Shown piece by piece: positions 53,601 through 62,316 of a stretch of DNA of 64,000 bases. The position numbers were made by a program, and so were the translations under genes. Each line of letters begins with the position of its first letter. Position 1 is the first letter of the stretch. Source of the stretch: Flavobacterium sp. CBA20B-1 (GTDB taxonomy: Bacteria; Bacteroidota; Bacteroidia; Flavobacteriales; Flavobacteriaceae); NCBI RefSeq assembly GCF_028473145.1, contig NZ_CP092370.1:1-64000 (forward strand). The letters are read 5' to 3'. Below the pieces are notes generated by a model. That model saw only the letters and a list, made by a program, of their open reading frames with translations, was not told the DNA's origin and did no database searches.

Positions 53601-53668
53601 TTATTTTACAGAAAATCATTTAAGAAAATTTGTAAATTGCACCCTTAATTTATCCGAATAAGTTACAA

Positions 53669-54682
53669 TTGAATTCGACACCCAAACATATAAATAAGCA
53701 CAACCTCCAATCAAAATTTAAAAGCTATCCGCTTTATTTTCAGCCTATTCTGAAAGAACGAATTTGGGGTGGCGAGAAATTAAAGGCATTAGGCAAAAAA
53801 ATTCCAAGTAAAAATATAGGAGAAAGTTGGGAAATTTCTATGATAGATACCGATGTAAATGTGGTTACAAACGGTATTTATCAAGAAAAAAACCTGGCCG
53901 AATTGATTCATTTGTATCCCAATGAAATATTAGGAACAAAAGTATATCAAAAATACGGCACGCAATTTCCTTTGTTGTTTAAGTTTTTAGATGCCAAAAC
54001 CGATTTGTCTATTCAGTTGCATCCAAACGATGAATTGGCAAAAAAACGCCACAATTCATTTGGCAAAACAGAAATGTGGTATATTATGCAAGCCGACGAC
54101 GATGCACGGATTATTTTAGGATTTAAAAAGGATAGTTCGCCCGAAGAATATATCCAACATTTGCAAAACAAAACCTTACCCAATGTTTTGCAGGAATATT
54201 ATGTTCAAAAAGGAGATGTGTTCTTTATTGAAACCGGAACCATTCATGCCATTGGCGGTGGAATTCTTTTAGCAGAAATTCAGCAAACCTCAGACATCAC
54301 ATACCGCGTTTATGATTGGGATCGGGTAGATGATCAAGGAAATGAGCGGGAATTACATGTAGATTTGGCTTTAGAAGCAATTAATTATAAAAATAAAGAT
54401 CCAAAAATTCAATACCAAAAAAAGGAAAATGAAGCAATTAATTTAGTTGATTGTCCTTTTTTTACAACAAAAATAGTTTCATTGACCTCTTTGTATGAAG
54501 TAGCCAAAAATAGTGATTGTTTTTTGGTGTATATTTGTACCGAAGGAAGCGCGCAGTTAACCGCAAACAATGAAACATTTCAGGTACAGCAAGGCACAAC
54601 CATTTTAGTACCTGCACAGTTAACCAATTTTGCATTCACTGGAAATGCAACCTTATTAGAAGTATTTATTAATGAAATATAA
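53669..54682 (+). CDS. manA: Class I mannose-6-phosphate isomerase
   Basis: Zinc cupin that interconverts mannose and fructose 6-phosphate, supplying GDP-sugars for polysaccharides. The 337-residue protein has LKERIWGGEKL, QLHPNDELA (metal ligands), FGKTEMWYIM and GTIHAIGGGILLAEIQQTSDITYRVYDW. No ATG precedes the conserved start; TTG 53669 is the only plausible initiation codon. It is 68 bases after queD, so it may have its own promoter. Confidence 0.9.
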   Translation: MNSTPKHINKHNLQSKFKSYPLYFQPILKERIWGGEKLKALGKKIPSKNIGESWEISMIDTDVNVVTNGIYQEKNLAELIHLYPNEILGTKVYQKYGTQFPLLFKFLDAKTDLSIQLHPNDELAKKRHNSFGKTEMWYIMQADDDARIILGFKKDSSPEEYIQHLQNKTLPNVLQEYYVQKGDVFFIETGTIHAIGGGILLAEIQQTSDITYRVYDWDRVDDQGNERELHVDLALEAINYKNKDPKIQYQKKENEAINLVDCPFFTTKIVSLTSLYEVAKNSDCFLVYICTEGSAQLTANNETFQVQQGTTILVPAQLTNFAFTGNATLLEVFINEI

Positions 54683-54691
54683 GTGATTATT

Positions 54692-54958
54692 ATGGCAAAT
54701 GTTAGAAATTTAAAGAAAGACATTAATTTTGTTTTAGGCGATATTATAGAAGCAGTTTATATTTGGGAAATGTCCACAGCAGGAAAGCCAACCCAAGAAT
54801 CAGAAGCGATTATAGATGAAGCAATAGAAAAATTCGATGTTTTAATCGAAAGAGTGAACAATAAAAAGGTAGAAAACAAAAAAGCGCACTTTAAAGCAAT
54901 TTATTCAGATTTAGAAGAAACTGCAAATCAATTAGTTGAAAAAATCAATAAATTGTAA
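54692..54958 (+). CDS. Small helical protein, conserved hypothetical
   Basis: An 88-residue, mostly alpha-helical, charged protein (ANVRNLKKDINFVLGDIIEAVYIW...AHFKAIYSDLEETANQLVEKINKL). The ATG at 54692 is preferred over a GTG nine bases upstream. I recall homologues in many Bacteroidota but no function. It starts nine bases after manA and precedes the tRNA cluster. Confidence 0.7.
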   Translation: MANVRNLKKDINFVLGDIIEAVYIWEMSTAGKPTQESEAIIDEAIEKFDVLIERVNNKKVENKKAHFKAIYSDLEETANQLVEKINKL

Positions 54959-54991
54959 TAAAAAAAAACATTAAAAAATTTACGGTAGCTC

Positions 54992-55021
54992 TTGCAGAAT
55001 CAAAAAACAGCAGTATATTTG
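54992..55021 (+). promoter_or_regulatory. Near-consensus promoter of the tRNA-Thr operon
   Basis: TTG (54992-54994), exactly 19 bases, then TATATTTG (55014-55021), a full match to TTG-N19-TAnnTTTG. The first tRNA begins 17 bases later. The promoter is bracketed by perfect 9-base inverted arms (54978-54986 and 55024-55032). Confidence 0.85.
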
Positions 55022-55037
55022 CAACCGTAAATGAGTC

Positions 55038-55111
55038 GCCTCTGTAGCTCAGCTGGCTAGAGCAGCTGATTTGTAATCAGCAGGTCGTGGGTTCGAGTCC
55101 CTCCAGAGGCT
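55038..55111 (+). tRNA. tRNA-Thr (anticodon UGU), copy 1
   Basis: 74 bases fold as a complete cloverleaf without CCA. The acceptor arms are GCCTCTG/CAGAGGC, the D arm GCTC/GAGC, the anticodon arm GCTGA/TCAGC with loop TTTGTAA (anticodon TGT), and the T loop TTCGAGT. It reads ACA and, by wobble, other Thr codons. Confidence 0.97.
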
Positions 55112-55143
55112 CAAGTTCTTTTAACAATTGAAAATATTATTTT

Positions 55144-55217
55144 GCCTCTGTAGCTCAGCTGGCTAGAGCAGCTGATTTGTAATCAGCAGGTCGTGGGTTC
55201 GAGTCCCTCTAGAGGCT
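55144..55217 (+). tRNA. tRNA-Thr (anticodon UGU), copy 2
   Basis: Identical to copy 1 except for a C-to-T change at the first base of the 3' acceptor strand (tRNA position 66), which turns the G7-C66 pair into G-U. It lies 32 bases after copy 1. Confidence 0.97.
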
Positions 55218-55251
55218 CTAAATTTTCAATAAAAGTACTAATTTACATTTT

Positions 55252-55325
55252 GCCTCTGTAGCTCAGCTGGCTAGAGCAGCTGATTTGTAATCAGCAGGTC
55301 GTGGGTTCGAGTCCCTCCAGAGGCT
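55252..55325 (+). tRNA. tRNA-Thr (anticodon UGU), copy 3
   Basis: Sequence identical to copy 1, 34 bases after copy 2, followed by a terminator. The three form one transcription unit. Confidence 0.97.
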
Positions 55326-55331
55326 CTAAAA

Positions 55332-55363
55332 AAACTTCTAAAGCAATTTAGGAGTTTTTTTCT
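55332..55363 (+). terminator. Terminator of the tRNA-Thr operon
   Basis: AAACTTCTAAA (55332-55342) and TTTAGGAGTTT (55347-55357), 11 pairs including one U-G, then a T-run. Confidence 0.8.
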
Positions 55364-55371
55364 TTTTACAA

Positions 55372-55971
55372 TCAGTCGTTCAGTAACTTACTTTTTTTAA
55401 ACGGAACACCTTTTCTGATTAAATGTGCATGATAGCTACTTGGAATATCGTTTTGCCATTTTGGTAAAATCAAAATAATGAGAATGACATCTGCTTGCGA
55501 GATAATTCCCCAGATAATAGTAAGATTTAGCAGCCAACCAGTATGTTGAAAACCGAGTATCGCCACAAAAGTTGCAAATAATAACAATCCCCATATCTTC
55601 GATAAAAAAGCATGTGTACATGTTTCTTTGCCAAATTTTATGAAGCTGGTGGCATAACACATTGCTTCCATTACAAAAAGAGAAATAATTCCGATTTTGT
55701 GTGTTGTGAAAATATCGGGTTGCAGCATATAGCAGCTGTATGCAATAGATAACCAAAATAGTAAATCTACTTGGCTGTCCATTCGGCGTAATTTAACAGT
55801 TGTTATATTTTGTTTTCGTGCGATGATTCCATCAAAAATATCCGATAAAAGTCCTAAAAACATCAATACTACGAGCAACAATCGCGCTTCATTACCCATT
55901 TTACAGGCAAGTACCAAGATTAGTGGTGCTAAAAGAAAACGAAAAACTATTAATAAATGTGGAATTTTCAT
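55372..55971 (-). CDS. CDP-alcohol phosphatidyltransferase family protein
   Basis: A 199-residue membrane enzyme with about six hydrophobic helices. The family signature DG(x)2AR(x)8G(x)3D(x)3D is present as DIFDGIIARKQNITTVKL followed by RRMDSQVD. The Gly is replaced by Leu. All four Asp remain, so activity is possible. Members transfer a phosphoalcohol from CDP-alcohols to make phospholipids. The acceptor is unknown. It lies 12 bases after the next upstream gene (55984-56568) on the same strand. Confidence 0.85.
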   Translation of the reverse strand: MKIPHLLIVFRFLLAPLILVLACKMGNEARLLLVVLMFLGLLSDIFDGIIARKQNITTVKLRRMDSQVDLLFWLSIAYSCYMLQPDIFTTHKIGIISLFVMEAMCYATSFIKFGKETCTHAFLSKIWGLLLFATFVAILGFQHTGWLLNLTIIWGIISQADVILIILILPKWQNDIPSSYHAHLIRKGVPFKKSKLLND

Positions 55972-55983
55972 TTGATTAAAGCT

Positions 55984-56568
55984 TTATTTCTTTGCCAATT
56001 TATCCTTGCATTTCTGTACAAATTTTTGCTTTTCGCCTTTTAATTCTTCTACTTTTTCATCTAAATCAAAAGCCTTTAGATTTTCCAATTCTTCATAGGT
56101 ATAAAAATTATATTGCATATTTTCCTTTAAATGATCTAAATGGAATTGGTATTCGTCTAGCAAATAATTGATTTCTTCCTTCAATTCTTTTTTAAACTCT
56201 TTCACAACTTTCAATTCATCAAAAATTTGGTCAATCGCTTCTTCTGTTTCCAAAAAGCTGTAGGGCGTATAAATAGGGGCAAGTGCTTTAAAATCAATGC
56301 TTTTTTGCAATGATGCTAATGTTTTTATCGATCTAAAATCAAAATTAGTGTATTCTTTTAAGGTTGATTCATTTTCAATGATATGATTGATAAATTGCGC
56401 ATACAATGCTTGGGTAGTTGTGTTAAAATCTTTCAGATCATAAAAATGATGCAACAGCACAAAGGCATCGTTGTAAAAACCAACTACATCATCTTCAATG
56501 ATTTCTGCCGTGTAATTTTGTATGAATTCTGAAACAAAATCGTTGATATAAGTCGAATTATTTTCCAT
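55984..56568 (-). CDS. Hypothetical coiled-coil protein
   Basis: A 194-residue, highly charged, mainly helical soluble protein. The C-terminal half (about 125-194) is rich in Glu, Leu and Lys with heptad-like spacing, suggesting a coiled coil. No signal peptide, membrane helix or catalytic motif. I recognise no family. It is probably co-transcribed with the CDP-alcohol transferase gene. Confidence 0.65.
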   Translation of the reverse strand: MENNSTYINDFVSEFIQNYTAEIIEDDVVGFYNDAFVLLHHFYDLKDFNTTTQALYAQFINHIIENESTLKEYTNFDFRSIKTLASLQKSIDFKALAPIYTPYSFLETEEAIDQIFDELKVVKEFKKELKEEINYLLDEYQFHLDHLKENMQYNFYTYEELENLKAFDLDEKVEELKGEKQKFVQKCKDKLAKK

Positions 56569-56635
56569 AAAAAAATATTTTTGTAAAGATATTGTTAATA
56601 TATTTATCTTTAGATATTCTCTTACAAAATTAGTT

Positions 56636-56848
56636 ATGAAAACAGTTTACGAATTAGATTTGCACGAAAGCACGGTGGTAAAAACCATTATACCCGAATA
56701 CGAAAACCGATTGAAACAAATTATTTATTATCGGGTTACACGTGTTGCCGGTGGATGGTTGTACAAAAAAATAGGGGTTGATTTTCCGGAAGTTTTTGTG
56801 CCTTATACCGATGAATTTAAAAGCAGAAAAGAAACAAACGATTTATAG
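56636..56848 (+). CDS. Small hypothetical protein
   Basis: A 70-residue protein (MKTVYELDLHESTVVKTIIP...YRVTRVAGGWLYKKIGVDFPEVFVPYTDEFK). The alternating hydrophobic pattern suggests a small beta fold; the YRVTRVAGGWLY stretch looks like a paired strand. No known family. It is divergent from the coiled-coil gene and convergent with the DEAD-box helicase gene, with a shared terminator at its end. Confidence 0.6.
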   Translation: MKTVYELDLHESTVVKTIIPEYENRLKQIIYYRVTRVAGGWLYKKIGVDFPEVFVPYTDEFKSRKETNDL

Positions 56849-56851
56849 AAG

Positions 56852-56887
56852 AAAGAGATGGTGTTTAATACCATCTCTTTTTATTTT
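56852..56887. terminator. Shared terminator of convergent genes
   Basis: AAAGAGATGGT (56852-56862) and ACCATCTCTTT (56870-56880), perfect 11-base arms and T-run. It overlaps the last codons of the minus-strand helicase gene. Confidence 0.85.
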
Positions 56888-58139
56888 TTTTAGAAGCATC
56901 TGATTTTCGAGATTTAGAGCTGTTAGCTGGCTTCTTTTTGTTTGTACTTGCAGTGTTTGTTTTTTTGTTGCGAAAATCTTTTTTGGCATTTGGGTTGGCT
57001 TCGCGCCACGGAAAAGGATTGTCTTTAACCACTTTTACCTGCAAACGAATTAATTTTTCAATATCGTGCCAATAGTTTTTTTCATCGCGACCAACAAATG
57101 AAAGTGCCAAACCTTCTTCGCCTGCACGACCTGTTCTTCCAATTCGGTGTACATAGATTTCGGGTATATTTGGAATATCATAATTGATCACAAACGGTAA
57201 TTGCTGAATGTCGATTCCTCGCGAAGCCACATCGGTAGCCACTAAAACATCTATTTGTTTGTTTTTAAAATCTTCCAAAATCTGCAATCGTGCAGCTTGC
57301 GATTTATCGCCGTGAATGGCATTGGCTTTGTATCCCTCTTTTTGTAAAAACTCAACCACATTATCGGCGCCTTGTTTGGTGCGTGTAAACAGCAGAACAT
57401 TTTTTAAATGTTGCGTTTCAAGAACGTGTTTTAAAAGTTTCTTTTTATCTTCTTTTTCAACCAAATAGATTTTTTGTGTAATATTGTCGCCTGCACTTGA
57501 ATCGCGATCCACCGAAACATAAACCGCATTGCTTAAAAATTCATCGGCCAATTCGCGAACACCCATTGGCATAGTGGCCGAAAACATGAGCGTTTGGCGG
57601 TTTGGCGGCGTTAGTTTTATAATTTTTCGCACATCGTTTATAAAACCCATATCCAGCATTAAATCGGCTTCGTCAATAACCAATTGGTGCATAGCGTCGG
57701 TTTTAATAAAATTTTGTTTGTAGAGGTCAAGAAATCTGCCTGGTGTGGCAACCAGCACATCTACGCCTTCTTTAAGAGCGTTAATTTGGGGCTGCATGTT
57801 TACACCGCCATAAATCACATAAGTTTTAATTTGGGTGTATTTACTCAATGCTTCAAAATTTTCTGCAATTTGTATGGCTAATTCTCGAGTGGGCGATAGA
57901 ACAATAGTGCGGATTTGTTTGCGCTTTTTGCCCGAGCCCACAATTCTATGAATATGATTGATAATAGGTATGGCAAAAGCAGCTGTTTTTCCGGTTCCGG
58001 TTTGCGCACAACCCACCAAATCTTTTCCATCAATTAACACCGGAATGGCTTTTTCTTGGATAGGAGTGGCGGTGGTGTATCCTAAATCGGTAATAGCTTC
58101 GGCAATATTGTTATTTAGTGGAAATTCTGTAAAATTCAT
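56865..58139 (-). CDS. DEAD-box RNA helicase (RhlE-like)
   Basis: ATP-dependent RNA unwinding enzyme. From ATG 58139 it has 424 residues: Q motif FTEFPLNNNIAEAI...TPIQEKAIP, motif I CAQTGTGKTAAF, motif II VIDEADLMLDMGF, motif III SAT and motif VI HRIGRTGRAGEEG. A basic, low-complexity tail rich in Lys, Ser and Asn (about 375-424) probably binds RNA. It lies close to and divergent from the M1 peptidase gene. Confidence 0.93.
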   Translation of the reverse strand: MNFTEFPLNNNIAEAITDLGYTTATPIQEKAIPVLIDGKDLVGCAQTGTGKTAAFAIPIINHIHRIVGSGKKRKQIRTIVLSPTRELAIQIAENFEALSKYTQIKTYVIYGGVNMQPQINALKEGVDVLVATPGRFLDLYKQNFIKTDAMHQLVIDEADLMLDMGFINDVRKIIKLTPPNRQTLMFSATMPMGVRELADEFLSNAVYVSVDRDSSAGDNITQKIYLVEKEDKKKLLKHVLETQHLKNVLLFTRTKQGADNVVEFLQKEGYKANAIHGDKSQAARLQILEDFKNKQIDVLVATDVASRGIDIQQLPFVINYDIPNIPEIYVHRIGRTGRAGEEGLALSFVGRDEKNYWHDIEKLIRLQVKVVKDNPFPWREANPNAKKDFRNKKTNTASTNKKKPANSSKSRKSDASKKNKKRWY

Positions 58140-58220
58140 ATCAAAAAATTTAAACAAAATTACGTTTTTAATTTCGTACTTTTATGATTTTCTATATCTT
58201 CCTAACAAAATTTCAGATTT

Positions 58221-60305
58221 ATGAAACAAACAATACTTGCTTTAAGCGTATTATTTTCTTTAAACAGTTGGTCACAAACAACACCCAAAGTTGATTTTAC
58301 CACAGCAAATGCTTCCATTCGTTTTGATATTGCCGAACACATGGTTATTGGCGATGTAACCTATCAGTTTACAGTAAACGAAGCTACCGATACCATTAAA
58401 ATCGATGCAAAAAACATGATGATTCAAGGTATGAAACTAAATGGGCAAACGCCTAAATATCACTACGATAAAAAGAAAATTGCTTTAACACAAGGATATA
58501 CTGTTGGTGAAAATACGCTTACCATTAGTTACAAAACCAATCCTAAACAAGCCTTGTATTATGTGGGGTCTGGAACAGATTTACAAATATGGACACAAGG
58601 TCAGGGAAAATATACCAGCCATTGGCTGCCTAGTTTTGATGATTACAACGAAAAAGTGATTTTTAATACAAAAGTAACCTTCGAAACAGGTTATGATGTA
58701 ATCAGTAATGGTGTTTTAGATGGAAAAACCGTTAGCGGAAAACAAACCACATGGAGCTATAAAATGAATCATCCAATGAGTTCGTATTTAATGATGATGG
58801 CGATTGGAAAATTTGATAAAAAAACAGAAAAAGCAGCATCGGGCATTACCATTGAGAATTATATTCGACCGGTAGATGCATCAAAATACGCAACCACTTA
58901 TCAGCACACCAAAAAGATGTTCGATTTCTTAGAAAAACAAACCGGTTTTTCTTATCCATGGCAAATTTACCGAAACATTCCGGTGCAAGATTTCATGTAC
59001 GGCGGAATGGAAAACACTACATCAACCATCTTTAACAGCGATTATGTGGTGGATAATATTGGAGTGAACGATCGTGATTTTGTGAATGTAAATGCTCACG
59101 AAATGGCGCATCAGTGGTTTGGAAATGTGGTTACCGCAAAAACCAATCAAGACCATTGGCTGCAAGAAGGTTTTGCTACCTATTATGCACTTTTAGCGGA
59201 ACGCGAGTTGTATGGAGTGGATGATTTTTATTGGAAACTATACGAAATGGCAGAATTGATTACTAAAGATGCCAAAGAAAATAAAAACACCGCGGTTTAC
59301 AGTGAAAAAGCTACCACTACCACTTATTACCAAAAAGGGGCGTGGATGTTGTTCTACTTATCCAGCCAGATTGGCGAAGCAAATTTTAATACGGTTGTTA
59401 AAAATTATTTGCACAAATATGCTTTTAAAAACGCATCAACACAAGATTTTTTGAATGAAGTAGTGGCAGTTGCACCCAATTTTAATCTGGATAATTACAA
59501 ACGAAATTGGTTGGAAAACAAAGGGTTCAACACAAAAGAAGCTTTGTTTTTAATTCAAAATTCTCCGAAGGTGAAATCGTATTTTGAAGTTTTAGCGCTG
59601 CAAGAAAAAGGGTTTGAAGTAAAAAAAGAACAATTGCTGAAATTACTGAAAGATCCCAATACCTTTACCAATGTAAAACGCGAGATTGTTTTTCAATTGC
59701 ACGGAGTTCCTTATAATGATGCAAAAGAATTCTATCAAACCGTAATGGCATCCAACGATTTAAAAGTTCGACAAGCATTGGCACAAATTATTAGCGAAAT
59801 TCCAGCAGAATTTTTAGACGATTACACCAAATTATTAAACGATGAATCTTATATAACTCGAGAAATTGTTTTAAAAAATTTATGGTTACAAAACCAAGCC
59901 GGCAGGGCTGAATTATTAGACAAAACGGCCACATGGAAAGGTTTTAACGATTATAATTTACGCATTACATGGCTTATGTTTGCACTAGCAACCGAAAATT
60001 ACAAAAATGATAAAAAAGCTCATTGGTATTCAGAATTAGAGAATTTTGCCTACAATAAATACAACAGCAATATTCGCACAAACGCTATAAATGCCTTGTG
60101 GTATTTGAATCAGTACGACAGTAACACATTGCCGCATTTAGTAAACGCATTGGTACATCACAACAGTCGTTTTCAAAAATTTGGTAGAGATGCCATTGTT
60201 CGCTTGTGTGAAAAGAAAGAGTTTAAAGACCACTTTATAAAATTAATTCCATATTTGCCACAAGACGAACACGAGGCACTAAAAAAATTAATGGATAGTT
60301 TGTAG
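58221..60305 (+). CDS. M1 family metallopeptidase
   Basis: Zinc aminopeptidase of 694 residues with a signal peptide (MKQTILALSVLFSLNSWSQ). The N-terminal beta domain is followed by the exopeptidase motif YGGMENTTS (about residue 262) and the zinc site HEMAHQWFG (H293, E294, H297) with E316 in WLQEGFATYY. The C-terminal part (about 450-694) is helical and HEAT-like. Periplasmic peptide degradation is likely. Single gene. Confidence 0.95.
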   Translation: MKQTILALSVLFSLNSWSQTTPKVDFTTANASIRFDIAEHMVIGDVTYQFTVNEATDTIKIDAKNMMIQGMKLNGQTPKYHYDKKKIALTQGYTVGENTLTISYKTNPKQALYYVGSGTDLQIWTQGQGKYTSHWLPSFDDYNEKVIFNTKVTFETGYDVISNGVLDGKTVSGKQTTWSYKMNHPMSSYLMMMAIGKFDKKTEKAASGITIENYIRPVDASKYATTYQHTKKMFDFLEKQTGFSYPWQIYRNIPVQDFMYGGMENTTSTIFNSDYVVDNIGVNDRDFVNVNAHEMAHQWFGNVVTAKTNQDHWLQEGFATYYALLAERELYGVDDFYWKLYEMAELITKDAKENKNTAVYSEKATTTTYYQKGAWMLFYLSSQIGEANFNTVVKNYLHKYAFKNASTQDFLNEVVAVAPNFNLDNYKRNWLENKGFNTKEALFLIQNSPKVKSYFEVLALQEKGFEVKKEQLLKLLKDPNTFTNVKREIVFQLHGVPYNDAKEFYQTVMASNDLKVRQALAQIISEIPAEFLDDYTKLLNDESYITREIVLKNLWLQNQAGRAELLDKTATWKGFNDYNLRITWLMFALATENYKNDKKAHWYSELENFAYNKYNSNIRTNAINALWYLNQYDSNTLPHLVNALVHHNSRFQKFGRDAIVRLCEKKEFKDHFIKLIPYLPQDEHEALKKLMDSL

Positions 60306-60357
60306 CTCTTTTAAGATTTAATCAACTACAATTTAAGTAATTCATTATGCAATAAAT

Positions 60358-60392
60358 AAAAAACGGAGCTTGAATGTAGGCTCCGTTTTTTG
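60358..60392 (+). terminator. Terminator after the M1 peptidase gene
   Basis: AAAAAACGGAGC (60358-60369) and GCTCCGTTTTTT (60380-60391), a perfect 12-bp stem. Confidence 0.9.
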
Positions 60393-60479
60393 TAATATTA
60401 TTAGCAGTAATTTGATAAAAAGCGGTAGTTAAAACAACTGCTCTGCGCATAAATCGAATATCTCTTAAAAATCCAATTA

Positions 60480-60503
60480 AAAACGATATATTTGCATCGT
60501 TTT
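60480..60503 (+). promoter_or_regulatory. ychF -7 element inside an inverted repeat
   Basis: TATATTTG (60487-60494) is a full -7 match 36 bases before the ychF start. It sits between perfect inverted arms AAAACGAT (60480-60487) and ATCGTTTT (60496-60503). No -33 TTG at good spacing. Confidence 0.5.
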
Positions 60504-60530
60504 AAAAATTGATATAAATAGCACAATTAT

Positions 60531-61625
60531 ATGAAAGCAGGTATTGTAGGATTACCAAATGTGGGAAAATCAACATTGTTCAACTGTTTGTCTAATGCAA
60601 AAGCGCAAAGTGCAAACTTTCCCTTTTGTACCATTGAACCCAATATTGGGGTGGTAAATGTACCCGATCCTCGAATTAATAAATTAGAAGAATTGGTAAA
60701 ACCAGAACGCGTGCAAATGGCAACTGTAGATATTGTTGATATTGCCGGATTGGTGAAAGGCGCAAGTAAAGGCGAAGGTTTAGGAAACCAATTCTTAGGA
60801 AATATCCGAGAGTGTAATGCGATTATTCATGTGTTGCGTTGTTTTGATAATGATAATATAGTGCATGTTGATGGCAGTGTAGATCCCATTCGCGACAAAG
60901 AAACCATAGATATTGAATTGCAACTGAAAGATTTAGAAACAGTTGAAAAACGTTTAGAAAAAACTAAAAAAGCTGCGAAAACAGGTAATAAAGATGCGCA
61001 AGCAGAAACAGCTTTGTTAGAACGTATTCGCGAAGCGCTGCTACAAGCAAAATCGGCTAGAACAATTGTTCCGCAAAATCAAGATGAAGAAGCTTTATTG
61101 AATGATTTTCAATTAATAACTTCTAAACCTGTGCTTTATGTGTGCAATGTAAACGAAGAAGCAGCTGTAAAAGGCAATCAATATGTTGACAAGGTAAAAG
61201 AGTTGGTAAAAGATGAAAATGCAGAAGTAATTGTTTTATCAGTTGGTGCCGAGGCAGATATTACAGAATTAGAAAGCTATGAAGAGCGTCAGATTTTCTT
61301 AGAAGACATGGGGTTAACAGAACCAGGTTCAGCAGTATTGATTCGTGCAGCTTACAAATTATTGAATTTGCAAACCTATTTTACCGCAGGTGTGAAAGAA
61401 GTGCGTGCATGGACTATTAAAGTTGGTGATACCGCTCCAAAGGCAGCAGGTGTTATTCATACCGATTTTGAAAAAGGATTTATTCGTGCCGAAGTAATTG
61501 CTTATGATGATTATGTTGCTTACGGTTCAGAAGCAAAAGTAAAAGAAGCCGGAAAACTACGTGTTGAAGGTAAAGAATATATCGTGAAAGACGGCGATGT
61601 GATGCATTTCCGTTTTAATGTATAA
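60531..61625 (+). CDS. ychF: Redox-regulated ATPase YchF
   Basis: Obg-family ATPase (OLA1) associated with ribosomes and stress response. The 364-residue protein has Walker A GLPNVGKSTLF, the NFPFCTIEPNIGVV segment, DIAGLVKGASKGEGLGNQFL and a C-terminal TGS domain (FTAGVKEVRAWTIKVGDTAPKAAGVIHTDFEKGFIRAEV). Length is normal. Single gene with its own terminator. Confidence 0.98.
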   Translation: MKAGIVGLPNVGKSTLFNCLSNAKAQSANFPFCTIEPNIGVVNVPDPRINKLEELVKPERVQMATVDIVDIAGLVKGASKGEGLGNQFLGNIRECNAIIHVLRCFDNDNIVHVDGSVDPIRDKETIDIELQLKDLETVEKRLEKTKKAAKTGNKDAQAETALLERIREALLQAKSARTIVPQNQDEEALLNDFQLITSKPVLYVCNVNEEAAVKGNQYVDKVKELVKDENAEVIVLSVGAEADITELESYEERQIFLEDMGLTEPGSAVLIRAAYKLLNLQTYFTAGVKEVRAWTIKVGDTAPKAAGVIHTDFEKGFIRAEVIAYDDYVAYGSEAKVKEAGKLRVEGKEYIVKDGDVMHFRFNV

Positions 61626-61633
61626 TACGATTT

Positions 61634-61660
61634 AAAGCCGAATGAAAATTCGGCTTTTTA
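61634..61660 (+). terminator. Terminator after ychF
   Basis: AAAGCCGAAT (61634-61643) and ATTCGGCTTT (61648-61657), perfect arms with T-run. Confidence 0.85.
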
Positions 61661-61731
61661 TTTGGTATTTTGCAGTGATAACTTTATAAATCGTTTTTTT
61701 TAACATTTTCCTCCATTTTGAAATTTTAAAT

Positions 61732-62265
61732 ATGTACAACCGGTTTAATTTTTTTAAGAACACATTTGCCGTATTTAAAAAGGCTGATCAGCCAAAAGAT
61801 TATTCCAAACCGCACTTTATCAGTAAACACGGTAGTTGTTATTTTTTTACAAATGAAGGCGTTTTTCGCTATTCGAACCATTGGGGTAGAGTAGGGAACT
61901 GCCGCTGGCGCTTGGAATATATCGACCATAAGCAGCAAACCAATTATTGGGGGTTTTGTGCTTGGAACCAGTTTTACAGCAATGAAGATGCGCAACCTTT
62001 GTATTTTATAGAAGAAGTGTCGCCCAATCAATATACTTACAATCATAAAAACAATTCTAATATCCAAAACGCTGTTTATAGATCAGCCAACGAAACCGCA
62101 AAAATTTTAAAAAAAATCAATGAAATAAATCAAAACGATGCTTGGGCAAAGCATTTATCATACAACAACTATCAAGATTTAAAAGCATATTTCATTAACC
62201 AACTTATCAGCACCCAAAAATCTTTTATGAAAATAAAACAAGAATACATACAAGCAAACAAATAG
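61732..62265 (+). CDS. Hypothetical protein
   Basis: A 177-residue soluble protein rich in Tyr, Trp, Asn and Lys. YSNHWGRVGNCRWRLEY and TNYWGFCAWNQFY suggest a nucleic-acid- or peptide-binding barrel, but I recognise no family. No signal peptide. It starts 106 bases after ychF and is followed by the TIGR02117 gene. Confidence 0.65.
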   Translation: MYNRFNFFKNTFAVFKKADQPKDYSKPHFISKHGSCYFFTNEGVFRYSNHWGRVGNCRWRLEYIDHKQQTNYWGFCAWNQFYSNEDAQPLYFIEEVSPNQYTYNHKNNSNIQNAVYRSANETAKILKKINEINQNDAWAKHLSYNNYQDLKAYFINQLISTQKSFMKIKQEYIQANK

Positions 62266-62316
62266 TGTATATCGTAATCAATTTATTTGTATCTTGTGGT
62301 ATAAAACATTATACAT

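Noticed and set aside
55038-55325. tRNA triplet as an assembly duplication
   Set aside because: The spacers differ in sequence and copy 2 carries a unique base, so the copies are distinct.
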